NCBI GenBank assembly: GCA_037439785.1
Contig: JBBIVJ010000009.1
Location: 1 to 64,000 of the forward strand
Length of the DNA stretch: 64,000 nucleotides
DNA from: DSVZ01 sp037439785
GTDB taxonomy: Bacteria > Verrucomicrobiota > Verrucomicrobiia > Limisphaerales > J093
Reading direction: 5' to 3'
The position numbers and the translations under genes were made by a program. Below, in pieces: positions 45,795 through 56,094 of this stretch (the stretch's first letter is position 1; every line of letters begins with the position of its first letter). The notes beneath the pieces were generated by a model that was given only the letters and a program-made list of their open reading frames with translations, did no database searches and had not been told where the DNA came from.

Positions 45795-47366
45795 CTACTC
45801 CACCCGCACCACGGCGACGGACATGGGCGGCAGGGTGACCTCCACCTGGCCGGCGTTCACGGTGATGCCGGTCAGCGGCCGGGGTTCTACGGCGCGCAGC
45901 TGGTCGAAGGTGTTGTGGGCGTTCATGCGGTCGGCAGTGAGCACGCGGCCCTGCGTCTGTTTGGGGCTGAAGCCTTCAAAGCGACAAACCAGTGGCGCGG
46001 CGCGGTGAGGGTCAAAGTTGGCCACGGAGAGGTGGAGGCGTCCTTCCCGGTCGCGGGAGGCGCTGGCGCTGAGCTGGGGGAGGGTCTGGCTTTCGACGGT
46101 GTAGGAGGCGCAGGCCAGGCGGGTGGGCAGCCGGGTGGCGTCCTGGTGGACCTTGTACATCTCGAAGACGTGGTAGGTGGGGGTGAGGATCATCTTCTCC
46201 TTGTCGGTGAGGATGAGGGCCTGGAGGACGTTCACGGTCTGGGCGAGATTGGCCATGTACACGCGCTCGCAATGGTCGTGGAAGATGTGCAGGTGCAGGG
46301 CGGCCACCAGGGCGTCGCGCAGGGTGTTTTGCTGGTAGAGGAAGCCGGGGTTGGTGCCGGGCTCGACGTCGTACCAGGTGCCCCATTCGTCCACGATCAG
46401 GCCGATCCGGCGCTGGGGGTCGTAGCGGTCCATGATGCGGGCGTGGCGGGTGATGAGCTCGTCCATGCGCCAGGCCTGGCGGAAGGTGGCGTGCCACTCG
46501 GCCTCGGTGAACTGGGTGGCGGAGCCTTTGCGGCTCCAGTTGCCGGTGGGGATGGTGTAGTAGTGGAGGGACAGGCCGTCCATGCGGCGGCCGACCTCGC
46601 GCATGAGCACCTCGGTCCAGTTGTAGTCCTCGGCATTGGCGCCGCAGGCGATGCGGTAGAGGCGGTTGGTGCCGTAGTTTTTGGCGAAGGTGTTGTAGCG
46701 CCGGTACAGGTCGGCGTAGTACTCGGGCCGCATGTTGCCGCCGCAGCCCCAGCTTTCGTTGCCGATGCCGAAGAAGCGTACGCCCCAGGCGCGGTCGCGG
46801 CCGTTCTGGCGGCGGAGGTTGGGCATGGGGGAGTCGGCGTCGCTGTTGAGGTACTCGACCCACTCCATCATTTCCTGGACGGTGCCGCTGCCGACGTTGC
46901 CGCTGATGTAGGGTTCGGCACCGATCTGCTCGCACAGGTCGAGAAACTCGTGGGTGCCGAAGTGGTTGTTTTCCACCACCCCGCCCCAGTGGGTGTTGAT
47001 CATGGCCGACCGCCGGTCGCGCGGGCCGATGCCGTCCTTCCAGTGGTACTCGTCGGCGAAACAGCCGCCCGGCCAGCGCAGGACCGGAATCTGGATGCGC
47101 CGCAGGGCCTCGACCACGTCCCGGCGGATGCCGCGGACGTTGGGGATGGGGGAATCCTCGCCGACCCAGTAGCCCTCGTAGATGCAGCGGCCCAGGTGTT
47201 CGGAGAAGTGGCCGTAAATGTGGCGGCTGATGACGTGTCGGCCCTGGTCGGCCTGCACGACCAGGGTGGCGGGCGGGGCAGGAGCGGTCTCGGTGGCCCG
47301 GCCGACAAGGGGGCTCAAGGCGGTCAGCAGGGCGGTCAGCAAGTAACGGGGTGAGCTCAGCATCAT
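45795..47366 (-). CDS. Exported alpha-L-arabinofuranosidase, GH51
   Basis: The 523-residue enzyme has a signal peptide (LLTALLTALSPLVGRA). The GH51 (beta/alpha)8 barrel shows the N-terminal GHFSEHLGRCIYEGYWVGEDS, VLRWPGGCFADEYHWKDGIG, the acid/base Glu204 in GIGNESWGCGG and the nucleophile Glu327 in IVDEWGTWYD. The C-terminal beta domain ends MSVAVVRVE. It hydrolyses terminal arabinofuranosyl groups from arabinan or arabinoxylan. It lies 38 bases downstream of a ROK regulator on the same strand, so the pair probably forms an inducible arabinoside-use unit. Confidence 0.93.
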   Translation of the reverse strand: MMLSSPRYLLTALLTALSPLVGRATETAPAPPATLVVQADQGRHVISRHIYGHFSEHLGRCIYEGYWVGEDSPIPNVRGIRRDVVEALRRIQIPVLRWPGGCFADEYHWKDGIGPRDRRSAMINTHWGGVVENNHFGTHEFLDLCEQIGAEPYISGNVGSGTVQEMMEWVEYLNSDADSPMPNLRRQNGRDRAWGVRFFGIGNESWGCGGNMRPEYYADLYRRYNTFAKNYGTNRLYRIACGANAEDYNWTEVLMREVGRRMDGLSLHYYTIPTGNWSRKGSATQFTEAEWHATFRQAWRMDELITRHARIMDRYDPQRRIGLIVDEWGTWYDVEPGTNPGFLYQQNTLRDALVAALHLHIFHDHCERVYMANLAQTVNVLQALILTDKEKMILTPTYHVFEMYKVHQDATRLPTRLACASYTVESQTLPQLSASASRDREGRLHLSVANFDPHRAAPLVCRFEGFSPKQTQGRVLTADRMNAHNTFDQLRAVEPRPLTGITVNAGQVEVTLPPMSVAVVRVE

Positions 47367-47404
47367 GGAGGGATGAAGGTTGAGGGATTGAGACAAGGGA
47401 CAAA

Positions 47405-48652
47405 TCAGTTCAAGGCGCGGTCCGACCGACCGCCGGTCCTGGCCCGGCCCGGGCGCGGTCGCCGAGGGGAGCGGTTGGGAGAAGCCAGGGCACTCCGGGC
47501 GGCCACGGGAAAGAGGAGACGGTCGAGCCCGGCGGTGACCAGGCCGTCCAGGCGGCGGCGGGGGGCGGGCTCGCAGAGCACCTCGCCGAACCGGGCCCAC
47601 ATGGCGCCCCGTTGGACGGCCGTGCGCAGGGTGGTCATGACCAGCGGCGGCAGCTCGGTGAGGTGGCCGGTGATGACCACGCGGCGCAGGCCCAGCACGT
47701 TCAGGGCGCCGGCAATAATGGCGCCCATGGCCTCGAGGGCGTCGCGCAGCCAGGGGGGCAGGCCGCCGGTGGTGAGGGTCCGGGCCAGGGCGGCCAGCTC
47801 CGGGCTGCCGAAGCTTTCCGCCAGGCCGCGGCGGGAAAGGAGCGTTTCCACACAACCGTGGGCCCCACAGCCGCAGAGGCGGGGGTTGCCGGGCACGGGC
47901 GTGTGGCCCAGCTCGGCGCTCAGGGGCAGGGGATGGCTGAACAACTGGCCCCCTTCGATGACCGCGCCGCCCACGCCTTCGCCAAAGTCCACCAGCAGGA
48001 AGTCCTCCGCCTCGGGCTCGGCGGCCAGGTGACCCAGGGCCAGGGCCCGGATTTCCTGCACCAGCACCACCGGCAGGCGCCAGGTCTGCTGGATGAGTTC
48101 GACCAGCGACACGGTTTCGGTCCAGTGGAGGTTGGGCGAGTAGAGGACCCGCGCCGCGACCTCGTCCACCACGCCGGGCACGCTGACCAGCACGCCCCAG
48201 AGCGAAGCGGCCGGCCACGCGGTGGCGTATTCGCGGAGCCGTCGGTCCCAGGTGTCGGGACGGGTGCCGGTGGAGAACTGCCCCCCCGGCGCGGCGTCGG
48301 CGGCGTCGGCCTTGAGCGGGAGGCCGCAGACGCGGGTGTGCTCGACGCCCAGTTCGATGGCGATGAGGCGGGGGTGGACGGCGTCCAGTTGCAGCAACCG
48401 CCCCGGGCGGCCGGGGCGGTGGGGTTCGGGGCCGTTGCCGGTGGACTCCGCGGGGGGCTCGTCCAGCTCCTGGAGCACGCCCAGGGCGAGCAGGTGGTCA
48501 ATGATCTTGCCGGCGGTGGGCTGGCTGATGCCGGCCGCCTTGGCGAGGTCGGCGCGCGAGGCCGCGCCCAGCCGGCGCAGGCGCTGGAGCACCGCCCGTT
48601 CGTTGAGGCGGCGCAGGCTGGAGGGGACGGCGGGCAGGCTGCGACTTTTCAC
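47405..48652 (-). CDS. ROK-family transcriptional regulator
   Basis: The 415-residue protein starts at GTG. Its N-terminal winged helix-turn-helix is RADLAKAAGISQPTAGKIIDHLLALGVL (about 33-60). The ROK domain has a phosphate-loop region FLLVDFGEGVGGAVIEGGQL, GHTPVPG and the zinc site CGCGAHGCVET. This is the NagC/XylR/Mlc type that represses sugar genes until a sugar or its phosphate binds. The Arg/Pro-rich tail of about 30 residues is extra. It probably regulates the downstream arabinofuranosidase and the upstream genes; a candidate operator is listed at 52614-52664. Confidence 0.88.
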   Translation of the reverse strand: MKSRSLPAVPSSLRRLNERAVLQRLRRLGAASRADLAKAAGISQPTAGKIIDHLLALGVLQELDEPPAESTGNGPEPHRPGRPGRLLQLDAVHPRLIAIELGVEHTRVCGLPLKADAADAAPGGQFSTGTRPDTWDRRLREYATAWPAASLWGVLVSVPGVVDEVAARVLYSPNLHWTETVSLVELIQQTWRLPVVLVQEIRALALGHLAAEPEAEDFLLVDFGEGVGGAVIEGGQLFSHPLPLSAELGHTPVPGNPRLCGCGAHGCVETLLSRRGLAESFGSPELAALARTLTTGGLPPWLRDALEAMGAIIAGALNVLGLRRVVITGHLTELPPLVMTTLRTAVQRGAMWARFGEVLCEPAPRRRLDGLVTAGLDRLLFPVAARSALASPNRSPRRPRPGRARTGGRSDRALN

Positions 48653-48694
48653 CGGCTGGCTCGCGAGGGGTTGGGGCGGCGTGGGGCGGCGCAG

Positions 48695-49486
<792 letters not shown>

Positions 49487-49622
49487 GGCAATGACTTGGA
49501 GGGGGTCCGTGGGGGGGTTGCGCGTGATCCCAGGGCTCCGGCCCGCCGGGTCGGCGGACCCGGCCGGACCCGCCGGGCACGGAGCTGGGTGGGTGGGGTG
49601 CAGGAGTTGGGGGGCAAAGCGG

Positions 49623-52571
49623 TCATTTCCTCATGCGGTAGAACTGGGCCGCGGCGGTCGCGGTCACGGTGAGCTGCTTGAGGCCGCCGGCCTCGACGGC
49701 GCCGGAAGTGTCCACCGGGGTCCAGGTGACCGGCGGGGTCAAACTGGCCGCGGCCTCGAGGACAAAGCCCGTGGCATTGGCCGGCCAGCTCAGGGTGACC
49801 TGGTTGCCGCTCAGGCGGACGCCAAGCTGCGGGGCTTGGACGGGTGGCTCGGGCACCACGTTCGGCCCGGCCTGGAAATTCCCGGTGATCTGCTCGGGCG
49901 TGAGCACGCCCTGCCAGACGCGGAACTCGTCAAAGACTCCCGCAAACATCGCGTCGGGCCATTGCGAGCGTCCCAGCCAGTTGTTGACGTCCTGGATGAG
50001 CGCCAGCGGCACGGCGGCCGGCCCGGAGGCGACCTGGACGGCGTTGCTGTACAGGCGGGTCTGGTTCTGGGTGAAGTCGTACACCACCGCCACATACACC
50101 GGCGTGCCGTTGGCCAGCGGCTGGGAGGCGGTCAACTGGGTGGGCTCGCCGCCGGTCCGCGGGTCGCGGGCGGCGAAACGCAGGTTGGTCGGCCCCGCCG
50201 GCGAGAGGAACAGGTAGTTGCCCTGGCCGTTGGACAGGTCTTCACCGCCGGCCGAGGTGCCGAAGTCGAAGATGCGCTGCCAGGAACCGGAGCCATTCCA
50301 GGTGACCCAGGCCTCGAAGGACACGTTCACCAGCGGGCTGATGATGCCGTTGGGCAGGTCCACGTAGCCGGCAATGGTGTCGGCCGGGGCAGTCGAGGCG
50401 GTACCACCCGGCAAGACCAGCGTGCCGGTGCCGCTGAACTCGGCACCGTTGCCGCCGAGGGTGCCGTCGGCGCCGCCGACCGAATCGCGGGCGGTGGTGC
50501 TGCCGGGGGCTTCGCTGAAGCTGTACCGGTGCTTGAGCGCCAGGGGCGGCGGCTCGGCCACGGTGATGGTGAAGGCGACCGGGCGGCCCTGGTAGGTGCC
50601 GCGGAGTTCGGCGGTGCCGAGCGCCCGCGCTGTGTAGGTGCCCGCCGCGTTGATGGCGAGCACATCCAGATTGGCGGACTCTAGGCCGCTGAAGCCGGTC
50701 ACGTCCACGCCCCGGAGGTTTTCAAAGTCGGCCACCACCCGGGCCTGGCCGACGTCCCGCGCGCCGTAAAGAGTGGGACGCGTCACTTCGATCCGCACGT
50801 TCTGAAGGGCGCCCGGGGGGCTCAGGGTGGGGCCGAAGAGGAAGTTGTTGGCCACATCCGCGTCGGAGAGCTTGCCGGTATGCACGCGGACCAGGGCGAT
50901 GTAGCCGGACAGGGCCTGGCCGAAGTCAAAGTCCGTGCCGCTGGTGTTGGCCTGGGCGCCGATGCGGATGGGGAAGTCGGGATGGGTACTGAGGGGGCTG
51001 GAGAGGGTCCGGGTGGTCTTGAGGATGCCGTCGGCAAAGACCTTGACGGTGTTCAGCCCGTCGTAGGTGTACGCCAGGTAATGCCAGCGGCCGGCCGTCG
51101 GGGTGCCGGACCAGCCCATGTCCGGGGAATCCCAGTGGCCCACCGCTCCCCAGGTGGCGTGGGCGCCGTAGTTGAAGGACAGGTTGCTGCCGGCCGGCCC
51201 GCCGCGTCGGCTCCATGCGACGAGGGTTTCCTCGTCCGCGATACTGGGGTTGAAGGCCCAGACCTCGATCGAGCGATCGCTGCTGCCGGTCAGCTCCGCG
51301 GGAGCGGGCGGGCCGAGGTAGGCATCGGTGGCCGGCGTGGTGGGGTTGAAGCGCACGCCGGCAATGCCGGTGCCTTCCACATTGGCCACGTAGGTGGGCG
51401 TGCCCACGGCAAGGAAGTCGGCCGAACCGTCCGGCACGGTCCGGTTGGGCCAGATGGTCGTGTCCTGAGCCACGTCCCCCGCCCGCAGGTCCACCACCAA
51501 CTGGCCGGCCACCGCCAGGCCGATTTGCCGGGCGTTGACGGTGATCGCCACGGTGTCTGTCCGGCCCTGGTACGACAAAGTGACTTGCGCCACGCCGGGC
51601 TGCCGCGCGGTCAGCAGGCCGGATTCATCCACCGTCAGCACGGTCGGATTGTCCGAGGCGTAACTGACGCCGGGGACGCCCCCCAGGGGGAGGCCCGTGA
51701 AGTTGGCGAAGTCCGCCGTGGCGGCCGTGGCCTGGGTGTCGGATTCGGTCATCACCGGATTGGGCACCAGCAGATGCACCGCCTGGAGCGGCCCGAGGAC
51801 CGCGGGGTCGGTCGAGGGCTGGTCCGGACCGGCCACAAAGCTGGCGGCGACTTCCACCTGGTTGAGCGCCACGTTGTGGATGCGGAACTCGTCGTAACTG
51901 CCGGCGAACATGCCGTCCGGCCCCCACTGCGAGCGGCCGAGCCAGTTGTTGACGTCGTTGATGGCACTGAGCGCCACCGCGGCCGGGCCACTAGCCACCA
52001 GCACCGCGTTGCTGTACAGCCGGGCGGTGTTGGCGGCCGGGTCGTAGGTGACGGTGATGCAGACCGGCTCGCCCACCATCAGCGCGGCGGTCGAGGTCAG
52101 TTGCGTCGGCTCGGTGCCGGTGGCGGGGTCGCGCACAGCAAAGCGGAGCGCCGCCGGTCCCTGCGGAGAAAGGAACAGGTAATTGCCCTCGCCGGTGGAG
52201 ATGTCTTCGCCACCGGCCGAGGTGCCGAAGTCAAAGATGCGCTGCCAGGAGCCGGAACCTTCCCACGTGACCCACGCCTCGATGGTCAGGCGGCTCAACG
52301 TGCTGATCATTCCGTTGGGCAGGTCCACGTAGCCGGCAATCACGTCCGCTGTGGCGTCGGACGGCGTCCCGCCGGGCAGGTAGAGCCGGCCGGCGCCGTC
52401 AAAGAACGCGCCGTTGCCCTTCAGGACGCCGTGGGCCGTGCCCACCGCGTCATTGACGGTGGTGCCGCCGCTTTCGTTGAAGTTGTAACGATGGATGAGG
52501 TCCGCCCGGCTGGCGGGAAGCCAGACCAGGGCGGCCACCGCCGCGAGGGACAAGGATCGGATGGAGTGCAT
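49623..52571 (-). CDS. Exported LamG/concanavalin-like multidomain protein
   Basis: The 982-residue protein has a signal peptide (MHSIRSLSLAAVAALVWLPASRA). It carries three LamG-type jelly rolls (about 25-230, 370-590 and 670-900). The first and third are near duplicates (HRYNFNESGG and HRYSFSEAPG, then SWQRIFDFGTSAGGED in both, then VNNWLGRSQW). Between them are Ig-like/Big2-type segments (LGGVPGVSYASDNPTVLTVDESGLL and FSGLESANLDVLAINAAGTYTARA). The C-terminal domain (NQVTLSWPANATGFVLEAA, ending AQFYRMRK) is like that of the giant protein. LamG domains commonly bind glycans, so it may capture plant or algal polysaccharide. The ATG at 52571 is preferred for the signal peptide. Confidence 0.85.
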   Translation of the reverse strand: MHSIRSLSLAAVAALVWLPASRADLIHRYNFNESGGTTVNDAVGTAHGVLKGNGAFFDGAGRLYLPGGTPSDATADVIAGYVDLPNGMISTLSRLTIEAWVTWEGSGSWQRIFDFGTSAGGEDISTGEGNYLFLSPQGPAALRFAVRDPATGTEPTQLTSTAALMVGEPVCITVTYDPAANTARLYSNAVLVASGPAAVALSAINDVNNWLGRSQWGPDGMFAGSYDEFRIHNVALNQVEVAASFVAGPDQPSTDPAVLGPLQAVHLLVPNPVMTESDTQATAATADFANFTGLPLGGVPGVSYASDNPTVLTVDESGLLTARQPGVAQVTLSYQGRTDTVAITVNARQIGLAVAGQLVVDLRAGDVAQDTTIWPNRTVPDGSADFLAVGTPTYVANVEGTGIAGVRFNPTTPATDAYLGPPAPAELTGSSDRSIEVWAFNPSIADEETLVAWSRRGGPAGSNLSFNYGAHATWGAVGHWDSPDMGWSGTPTAGRWHYLAYTYDGLNTVKVFADGILKTTRTLSSPLSTHPDFPIRIGAQANTSGTDFDFGQALSGYIALVRVHTGKLSDADVANNFLFGPTLSPPGALQNVRIEVTRPTLYGARDVGQARVVADFENLRGVDVTGFSGLESANLDVLAINAAGTYTARALGTAELRGTYQGRPVAFTITVAEPPPLALKHRYSFSEAPGSTTARDSVGGADGTLGGNGAEFSGTGTLVLPGGTASTAPADTIAGYVDLPNGIISPLVNVSFEAWVTWNGSGSWQRIFDFGTSAGGEDLSNGQGNYLFLSPAGPTNLRFAARDPRTGGEPTQLTASQPLANGTPVYVAVVYDFTQNQTRLYSNAVQVASGPAAVPLALIQDVNNWLGRSQWPDAMFAGVFDEFRVWQGVLTPEQITGNFQAGPNVVPEPPVQAPQLGVRLSGNQVTLSWPANATGFVLEAAASLTPPVTWTPVDTSGAVEAGGLKQLTVTATAAAQFYRMRK

Positions 52572-52613
52572 GACACCAGCGGGGTTGAGGGTGAGCGAAC
52601 GTCCAGACACGGG

Positions 52614-52664
52614 TTAACTTAAGCTTGTTAAGAAACTCGTAGCCGCCCGCCACCGGCTTGTCAA
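52614..52664 (-). promoter_or_regulatory. Candidate promoter with operator-like inverted repeat ahead of the LamG gene
   Basis: On the minus strand a perfect TTGACA (52664-52659) precedes TACGAG (52641-52636) by 17 bases. Transcription would then start near 52629. Overlapping that point is TTAACTTAAGCTTGTTAA (52631-52614 region), with arms TTAAC/GTTAA and nested CTTAA/TTAAG, in an AT-rich patch. A repressor bound here would block initiation. The ROK regulator of the same gene block is the obvious candidate. The -10 is poor. Confidence 0.4.
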
Positions 52665-52860
52665 GGGGTCCGTGATTTTTTTTTGCCGCGCGCCGCCCCG
52701 GGGTTGGATGTGGCGTGGCCGTGCCTGGGGCAGCGCTCGGGGGGATCGAAAGCGAAGGCTTCCGGCCGTCGCCGGATGCCGGATGCCCCTAGCCGCCGCG
52801 GCCGCGCTGCGGTCCACAAGTCCCCCGGTTCACGCCAGCGGCTACCCGGCCGGTGACGTA

Positions 52861-53127
52861 GCGCAGGCTTCCAGCCTGCTGTGTCGCCGGCGTCCAGCCG
52901 GCGGGCGGGGGGTGAATGGGCAGTCCGCCGTTTCGCCGACAGGCCTTAGACAGGCGGTCCCTGGCATCCGGCTGGTTCGCGGGCTTCCAGCCCGCAGTAC
53001 AGCCGACTGCCAGTCGGCGCTACGGGGTCGGAGTTTCCGATTATCCGGGTGGTGCAGCCGTCCCGGCTGCAGGTTTTGCAGGCGAGGACGCCTGCACCAC
53101 CAGCAGGCGAGGACGCCTGCACCACCA
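52861..53127. repeat. Array of short palindromic modules with a tandem 25-bp unit
   Basis: At least six small hairpins occur in a row: GCAGGCTTCCAGCCTGC (52863-52879), CGCCGGCGTCCAGCCGGCG (52885-52903), GCGGGCTTCCAGCCCGC (52979-52995), GCCGACTGCCAGTCGGC (53002-53018), GCAGCCGTCCCGGCTGC (53054-53070) and GCAGGCGAGGACGCCTGC twice. The last forms a tandem 25-bp direct repeat (53078-53102 and 53103-53127). The array lies in the 685-base gap between the divergent LamG and ClpX-like genes, which otherwise holds no recognised gene. Confidence 0.82.
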
Positions 53128-53256
53128 GGGAAGGTCGAAGTCAGCAGGCCAGAGGCCAGCACCACATGGCCCGGACGGCCGGTTCTTGACACCGCCCGCG
53201 TGGGGGGGACATTGCCCCGGCGCGCGGTCCACCAGCCCCGCGAGCGGTTCCCGATC

Positions 53257-54867
53257 ATGATGCACAACACCCTGGGCGGCGGCCCGCCGTCGCCCGAAGA
53301 ATTTCAGCGCCAGCTCTCCGAGCTGATGCGCCAGCACCTGTCCGGCCTGCGCGCCTCGCCCTTCCAACCCCGCCCCGAGCCGGGCGGCGGGGGAGGGGAG
53401 GAGTCGCGCCTGGAGGACGACCCGGTCTTCAAGTTTGACAAGAAGCCCCGGGACGTGAAGGCCCACCTGGACCGGTTTGTGATCCGGCAGGACGAGGCCA
53501 AGAAGGTGCTCAGCGTGGCGCTGTGCGACCATTACCACCACGTGCGGCTGGCGCTGGAGGGCCGGGAGCAGCCCAACTACGCCAAGCAAAACATCCTCCT
53601 GGTAGGCCCCACCGGCGTGGGCAAGACCTACCTCATCCGCAGCCTGGCCGACCTCATCGGCGTGCCCTTCGTCAAGGCCGACGCCACCAAGTTTTCCGAG
53701 ACCGGCTACGTGGGGGGCGACGTCGAGGACCTCGTGCGCGAGCTGTACCGGCGGGCCAACCAGGACCTGCGCCGCGCCCAGTACGGCATCATCTACATTG
53801 ACGAGATCGACAAAATCGCCGCCGCGCCCAATCTGGTGGGCCGGGACGTCAGCGGCCGGGGCGTGCAGACCAACCTGCTCAAGCTCATGGAGGAGACCGA
53901 GGTGCCGGCCCGCTCGCCCAACGACATTGCCGGCCAGTTGCAGGCGCTGATGGATTTCAGCCAGCGCGGCCGGCGCGGCCCCGAGGTCATCAACACCAAA
54001 CACATCCTGTTCATCGTCAGCGGCGCCTTCCCGGGGTTGGAGAAGATCGTCCGGCGGCGGCTGCGCGAGGCCACCATCGGCTTTGCCGCACGCCCGACCG
54101 AGGTGGAGGGGGACTTCGAGGTCACCACCCACGCCCAGACGCGCGACTTCATCGAGTACGGCTTCGAGCCGGAGTTCATCGGCCGGCTGCCGGTGCGGGT
54201 GTTTTGCCATCCGCTGGACGTGAACGACCTGTTCAACATCTTGCGCACCGCCGAGGGCAGCATCATCCGCCAGTATGAACAGACCTTCGCCGCCTACGGC
54301 ATCGAGGTGCTCTTCCAGGATGACGGCCTGCGGCGGATCGCCGAGCTGGCGGCCGAGGAACAGACCGGCGCGCGCGGGCTGATGACGGTGTGCGAGCGGG
54401 TCTTCCGCGACTTCAAGTTCGAGCTGCCCTCGACCCGCGTGCGGCGGTTTGTGGTGGACCGCGCGGTGGTGGAGCAGCCGGCCGCCGCCCTGACCCGGCT
54501 GCTGGCCGAAAGCGCGGTCGAGGAACGCGCCGTGATGCGGCAACTGGTCGAGGAATTCGCCGAACGCTTCACCCGTGAGCACGGCCTGACCATCCGTTTC
54601 ACTCCCGCGGCGGCGGACCGGCTGGTGGCACTGGCCCAGGTACAGGGCTGCCACGTCCGCGAACTGTGCGCCGAGCGGTTCAAGGACCTCCAGTTCGGCC
54701 TCAAGCTCATCGCCCAGAACACCGGCCGCCGGGAGTTCGAGATTGACGTCCCGCTGGTCGAGGCGCCGGACCGGGTCTTGAGCGAGTGGGTCGTGGCCAG
54801 CTACCGCACACCTCCCCCGCCCGCCGCCGAGGATAACTCCCCTGCCCGCAGGCGCGTCCCTGAGTAA
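53257..54867 (+). CDS. ClpX-like AAA+ unfoldase without zinc domain, small domain duplicated
   Basis: The 536-residue protein has an AAA+ core: Walker A GPTGVGKTYLIR (about 117), pore loop TGYVGGDVED, Walker B IIYIDEIDKIA and sensor/arginine region EFIGRLPVRVF. An IGF tripeptide (EATIGFAARP) occupies the place of the ClpX loop that docks on ClpP. The N-terminal Cys4 zinc domain of true ClpX is missing and replaced by about 60 Pro/Gly-rich residues. The small domain (IEVLFQDDGLRRIAELA to RVFRDFKFEL, about 348-390) is followed by a second, similar copy (LTIRFTPAAADRLVALA to ERFKDLQFGL, about 444-485). It is probably a ClpX paralogue with altered adaptor use. A methyltransferase gene follows three bases later. 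Confidence 0.85.
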   Translation: MMHNTLGGGPPSPEEFQRQLSELMRQHLSGLRASPFQPRPEPGGGGGEESRLEDDPVFKFDKKPRDVKAHLDRFVIRQDEAKKVLSVALCDHYHHVRLALEGREQPNYAKQNILLVGPTGVGKTYLIRSLADLIGVPFVKADATKFSETGYVGGDVEDLVRELYRRANQDLRRAQYGIIYIDEIDKIAAAPNLVGRDVSGRGVQTNLLKLMEETEVPARSPNDIAGQLQALMDFSQRGRRGPEVINTKHILFIVSGAFPGLEKIVRRRLREATIGFAARPTEVEGDFEVTTHAQTRDFIEYGFEPEFIGRLPVRVFCHPLDVNDLFNILRTAEGSIIRQYEQTFAAYGIEVLFQDDGLRRIAELAAEEQTGARGLMTVCERVFRDFKFELPSTRVRRFVVDRAVVEQPAAALTRLLAESAVEERAVMRQLVEEFAERFTREHGLTIRFTPAAADRLVALAQVQGCHVRELCAERFKDLQFGLKLIAQNTGRREFEIDVPLVEAPDRVLSEWVVASYRTPPPPAAEDNSPARRRVPE

Positions 54868-54870
54868 GCC

Positions 54871-56076
54871 GTGCCCGCCCCGCGTCCCGCCCGCCAGCGC
54901 CCGGCACCGGCCGCCCCAGCGATCCTTGCCACGCAGGAGCGGCTGGGCCTGCCGACGTTGGCGACCCGCCTCATTGCCCGCGTGGACCGGGCACATCCCG
55001 CCGACGCCGTCCTTCGGGCGGCCTTGCCGCGTGAACTGCGCCTGAGCCCCGCTGCCGCGGCCGCACTCTGCCGGCTGGTTTTCGGCTGGTTCCGCTGGCG
55101 GGGATGGTTCGAGACCGCCACGCCCTCGCCGGATCAGGTGCGCGCCGCCGCCGGGCTGGCCCGCCGTTTTCAGGAACAGCCGGACTCCTTCGCCCCCGCC
55201 GAGTTGATCGAACGCGCCGTGCCGGCCTGGGTGCGGGACCAGGTCGAAATCACCCCGGAACGGGCCCGCTGGCTTCAGACCGAGCCGGTCCTCTGGTTGC
55301 GGGCCCGACCCGGCACCGGCCCGGCGCTGGCCGCGCGCCTGGGCGATTGCACCCCCGCCGGCCCCGGCCCGCTGGCCGATGCCCTGGCCTACCACGGCCG
55401 CGAGGACCTGTTCCGCCGGCCGGAATTCCACGCCGGGGCGTTTGAAATCCAGGACCTCCACTCCCATGCCGTGGGTTGGTTGTGCGCCCCGCAACCGGGC
55501 GAGACCTGGTGGGATGCCTGCGCGGGTGAGGGCGGCAAGACCCTGCATCTGGCCGACCTGATGCAGCGCCGCGGGCTCGTCTGGGCCAGTGACCGCGCGA
55601 CCTGGCGCCTGCAAACCCTCCGCCGCCGCGCCCGCCGCGCGCAGGTCTTCAACTACCGCGCGGTGTTGTGGGACGGTGGCGCACGCCTGCCCACGCGCAC
55701 GCGCTTCGACGGCGTGCTGGTGGACGCGCCCTGCACCAACCTCGGCACCTGGCAGCGCAACCCGCACGCCCGCTGGACCACCCTGCCCGCGGACGTGGAC
55801 GAGCTGGCCGTGGTGCAAAGCCGGCTGCTGCGCACCGTGGCGCCGGCGGTCAAACCCGGCGGCCGACTCCTCTACGCCGTTTGCACGCTGTTCCCCGCCG
55901 AAACCGGGGCCGTGGCCGACGCCTTCGCGCGCGAGCACCCGGACTGGGAACCGCTCGAACTGCGGGACCCCTGGACCGGGGCGGCCACGGCGCCGGGCCG
56001 GCTCTGGCTGCCGCCCGAGGCCCGCGGCGCCAACGGCATGTTCCTCGCCGCCTGGCGCCGGCCGAAGGCCGGGTGA
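54871..56076 (+). CDS. RsmB/NOP2-family RNA (cytosine-C5) methyltransferase
   Basis: The 401-residue protein starts at GTG. The SAM-binding motif I is DACAGEGGKTLHLADLM; the catalytic cysteines are in motif IV DAPCTNLGTWQRNP and motif VI LLYAVCTLFPAET. An N-terminal helical part (LSPAAAAALCRLVFGWFRWRGWFE) resembles the NusB-like or linker region of RsmB. The target is presumably 16S or 23S rRNA, but the exact base is not deducible. Three bases separate it from the ClpX-like gene, so they share a transcript. Confidence 0.88.
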   Translation: MPAPRPARQRPAPAAPAILATQERLGLPTLATRLIARVDRAHPADAVLRAALPRELRLSPAAAAALCRLVFGWFRWRGWFETATPSPDQVRAAAGLARRFQEQPDSFAPAELIERAVPAWVRDQVEITPERARWLQTEPVLWLRARPGTGPALAARLGDCTPAGPGPLADALAYHGREDLFRRPEFHAGAFEIQDLHSHAVGWLCAPQPGETWWDACAGEGGKTLHLADLMQRRGLVWASDRATWRLQTLRRRARRAQVFNYRAVLWDGGARLPTRTRFDGVLVDAPCTNLGTWQRNPHARWTTLPADVDELAVVQSRLLRTVAPAVKPGGRLLYAVCTLFPAETGAVADAFAREHPDWEPLELRDPWTGAATAPGRLWLPPEARGANGMFLAAWRRPKAG

Positions 56077-56094
56077 GCGGGATCACCGGCGCGC

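Noticed and set aside
52861..53127. A CRISPR array.
   Set aside because: The repeats are individual palindromes with differing stems and no regular spacers, and no cas genes are present in the window.
52672..53256. An N-terminal extension of the ClpX-like protein through the open frame upstream of 53257.
   Set aside because: That frame crosses the hairpin array and is low-complexity. The ATG at 53257 starts a sensible protein.
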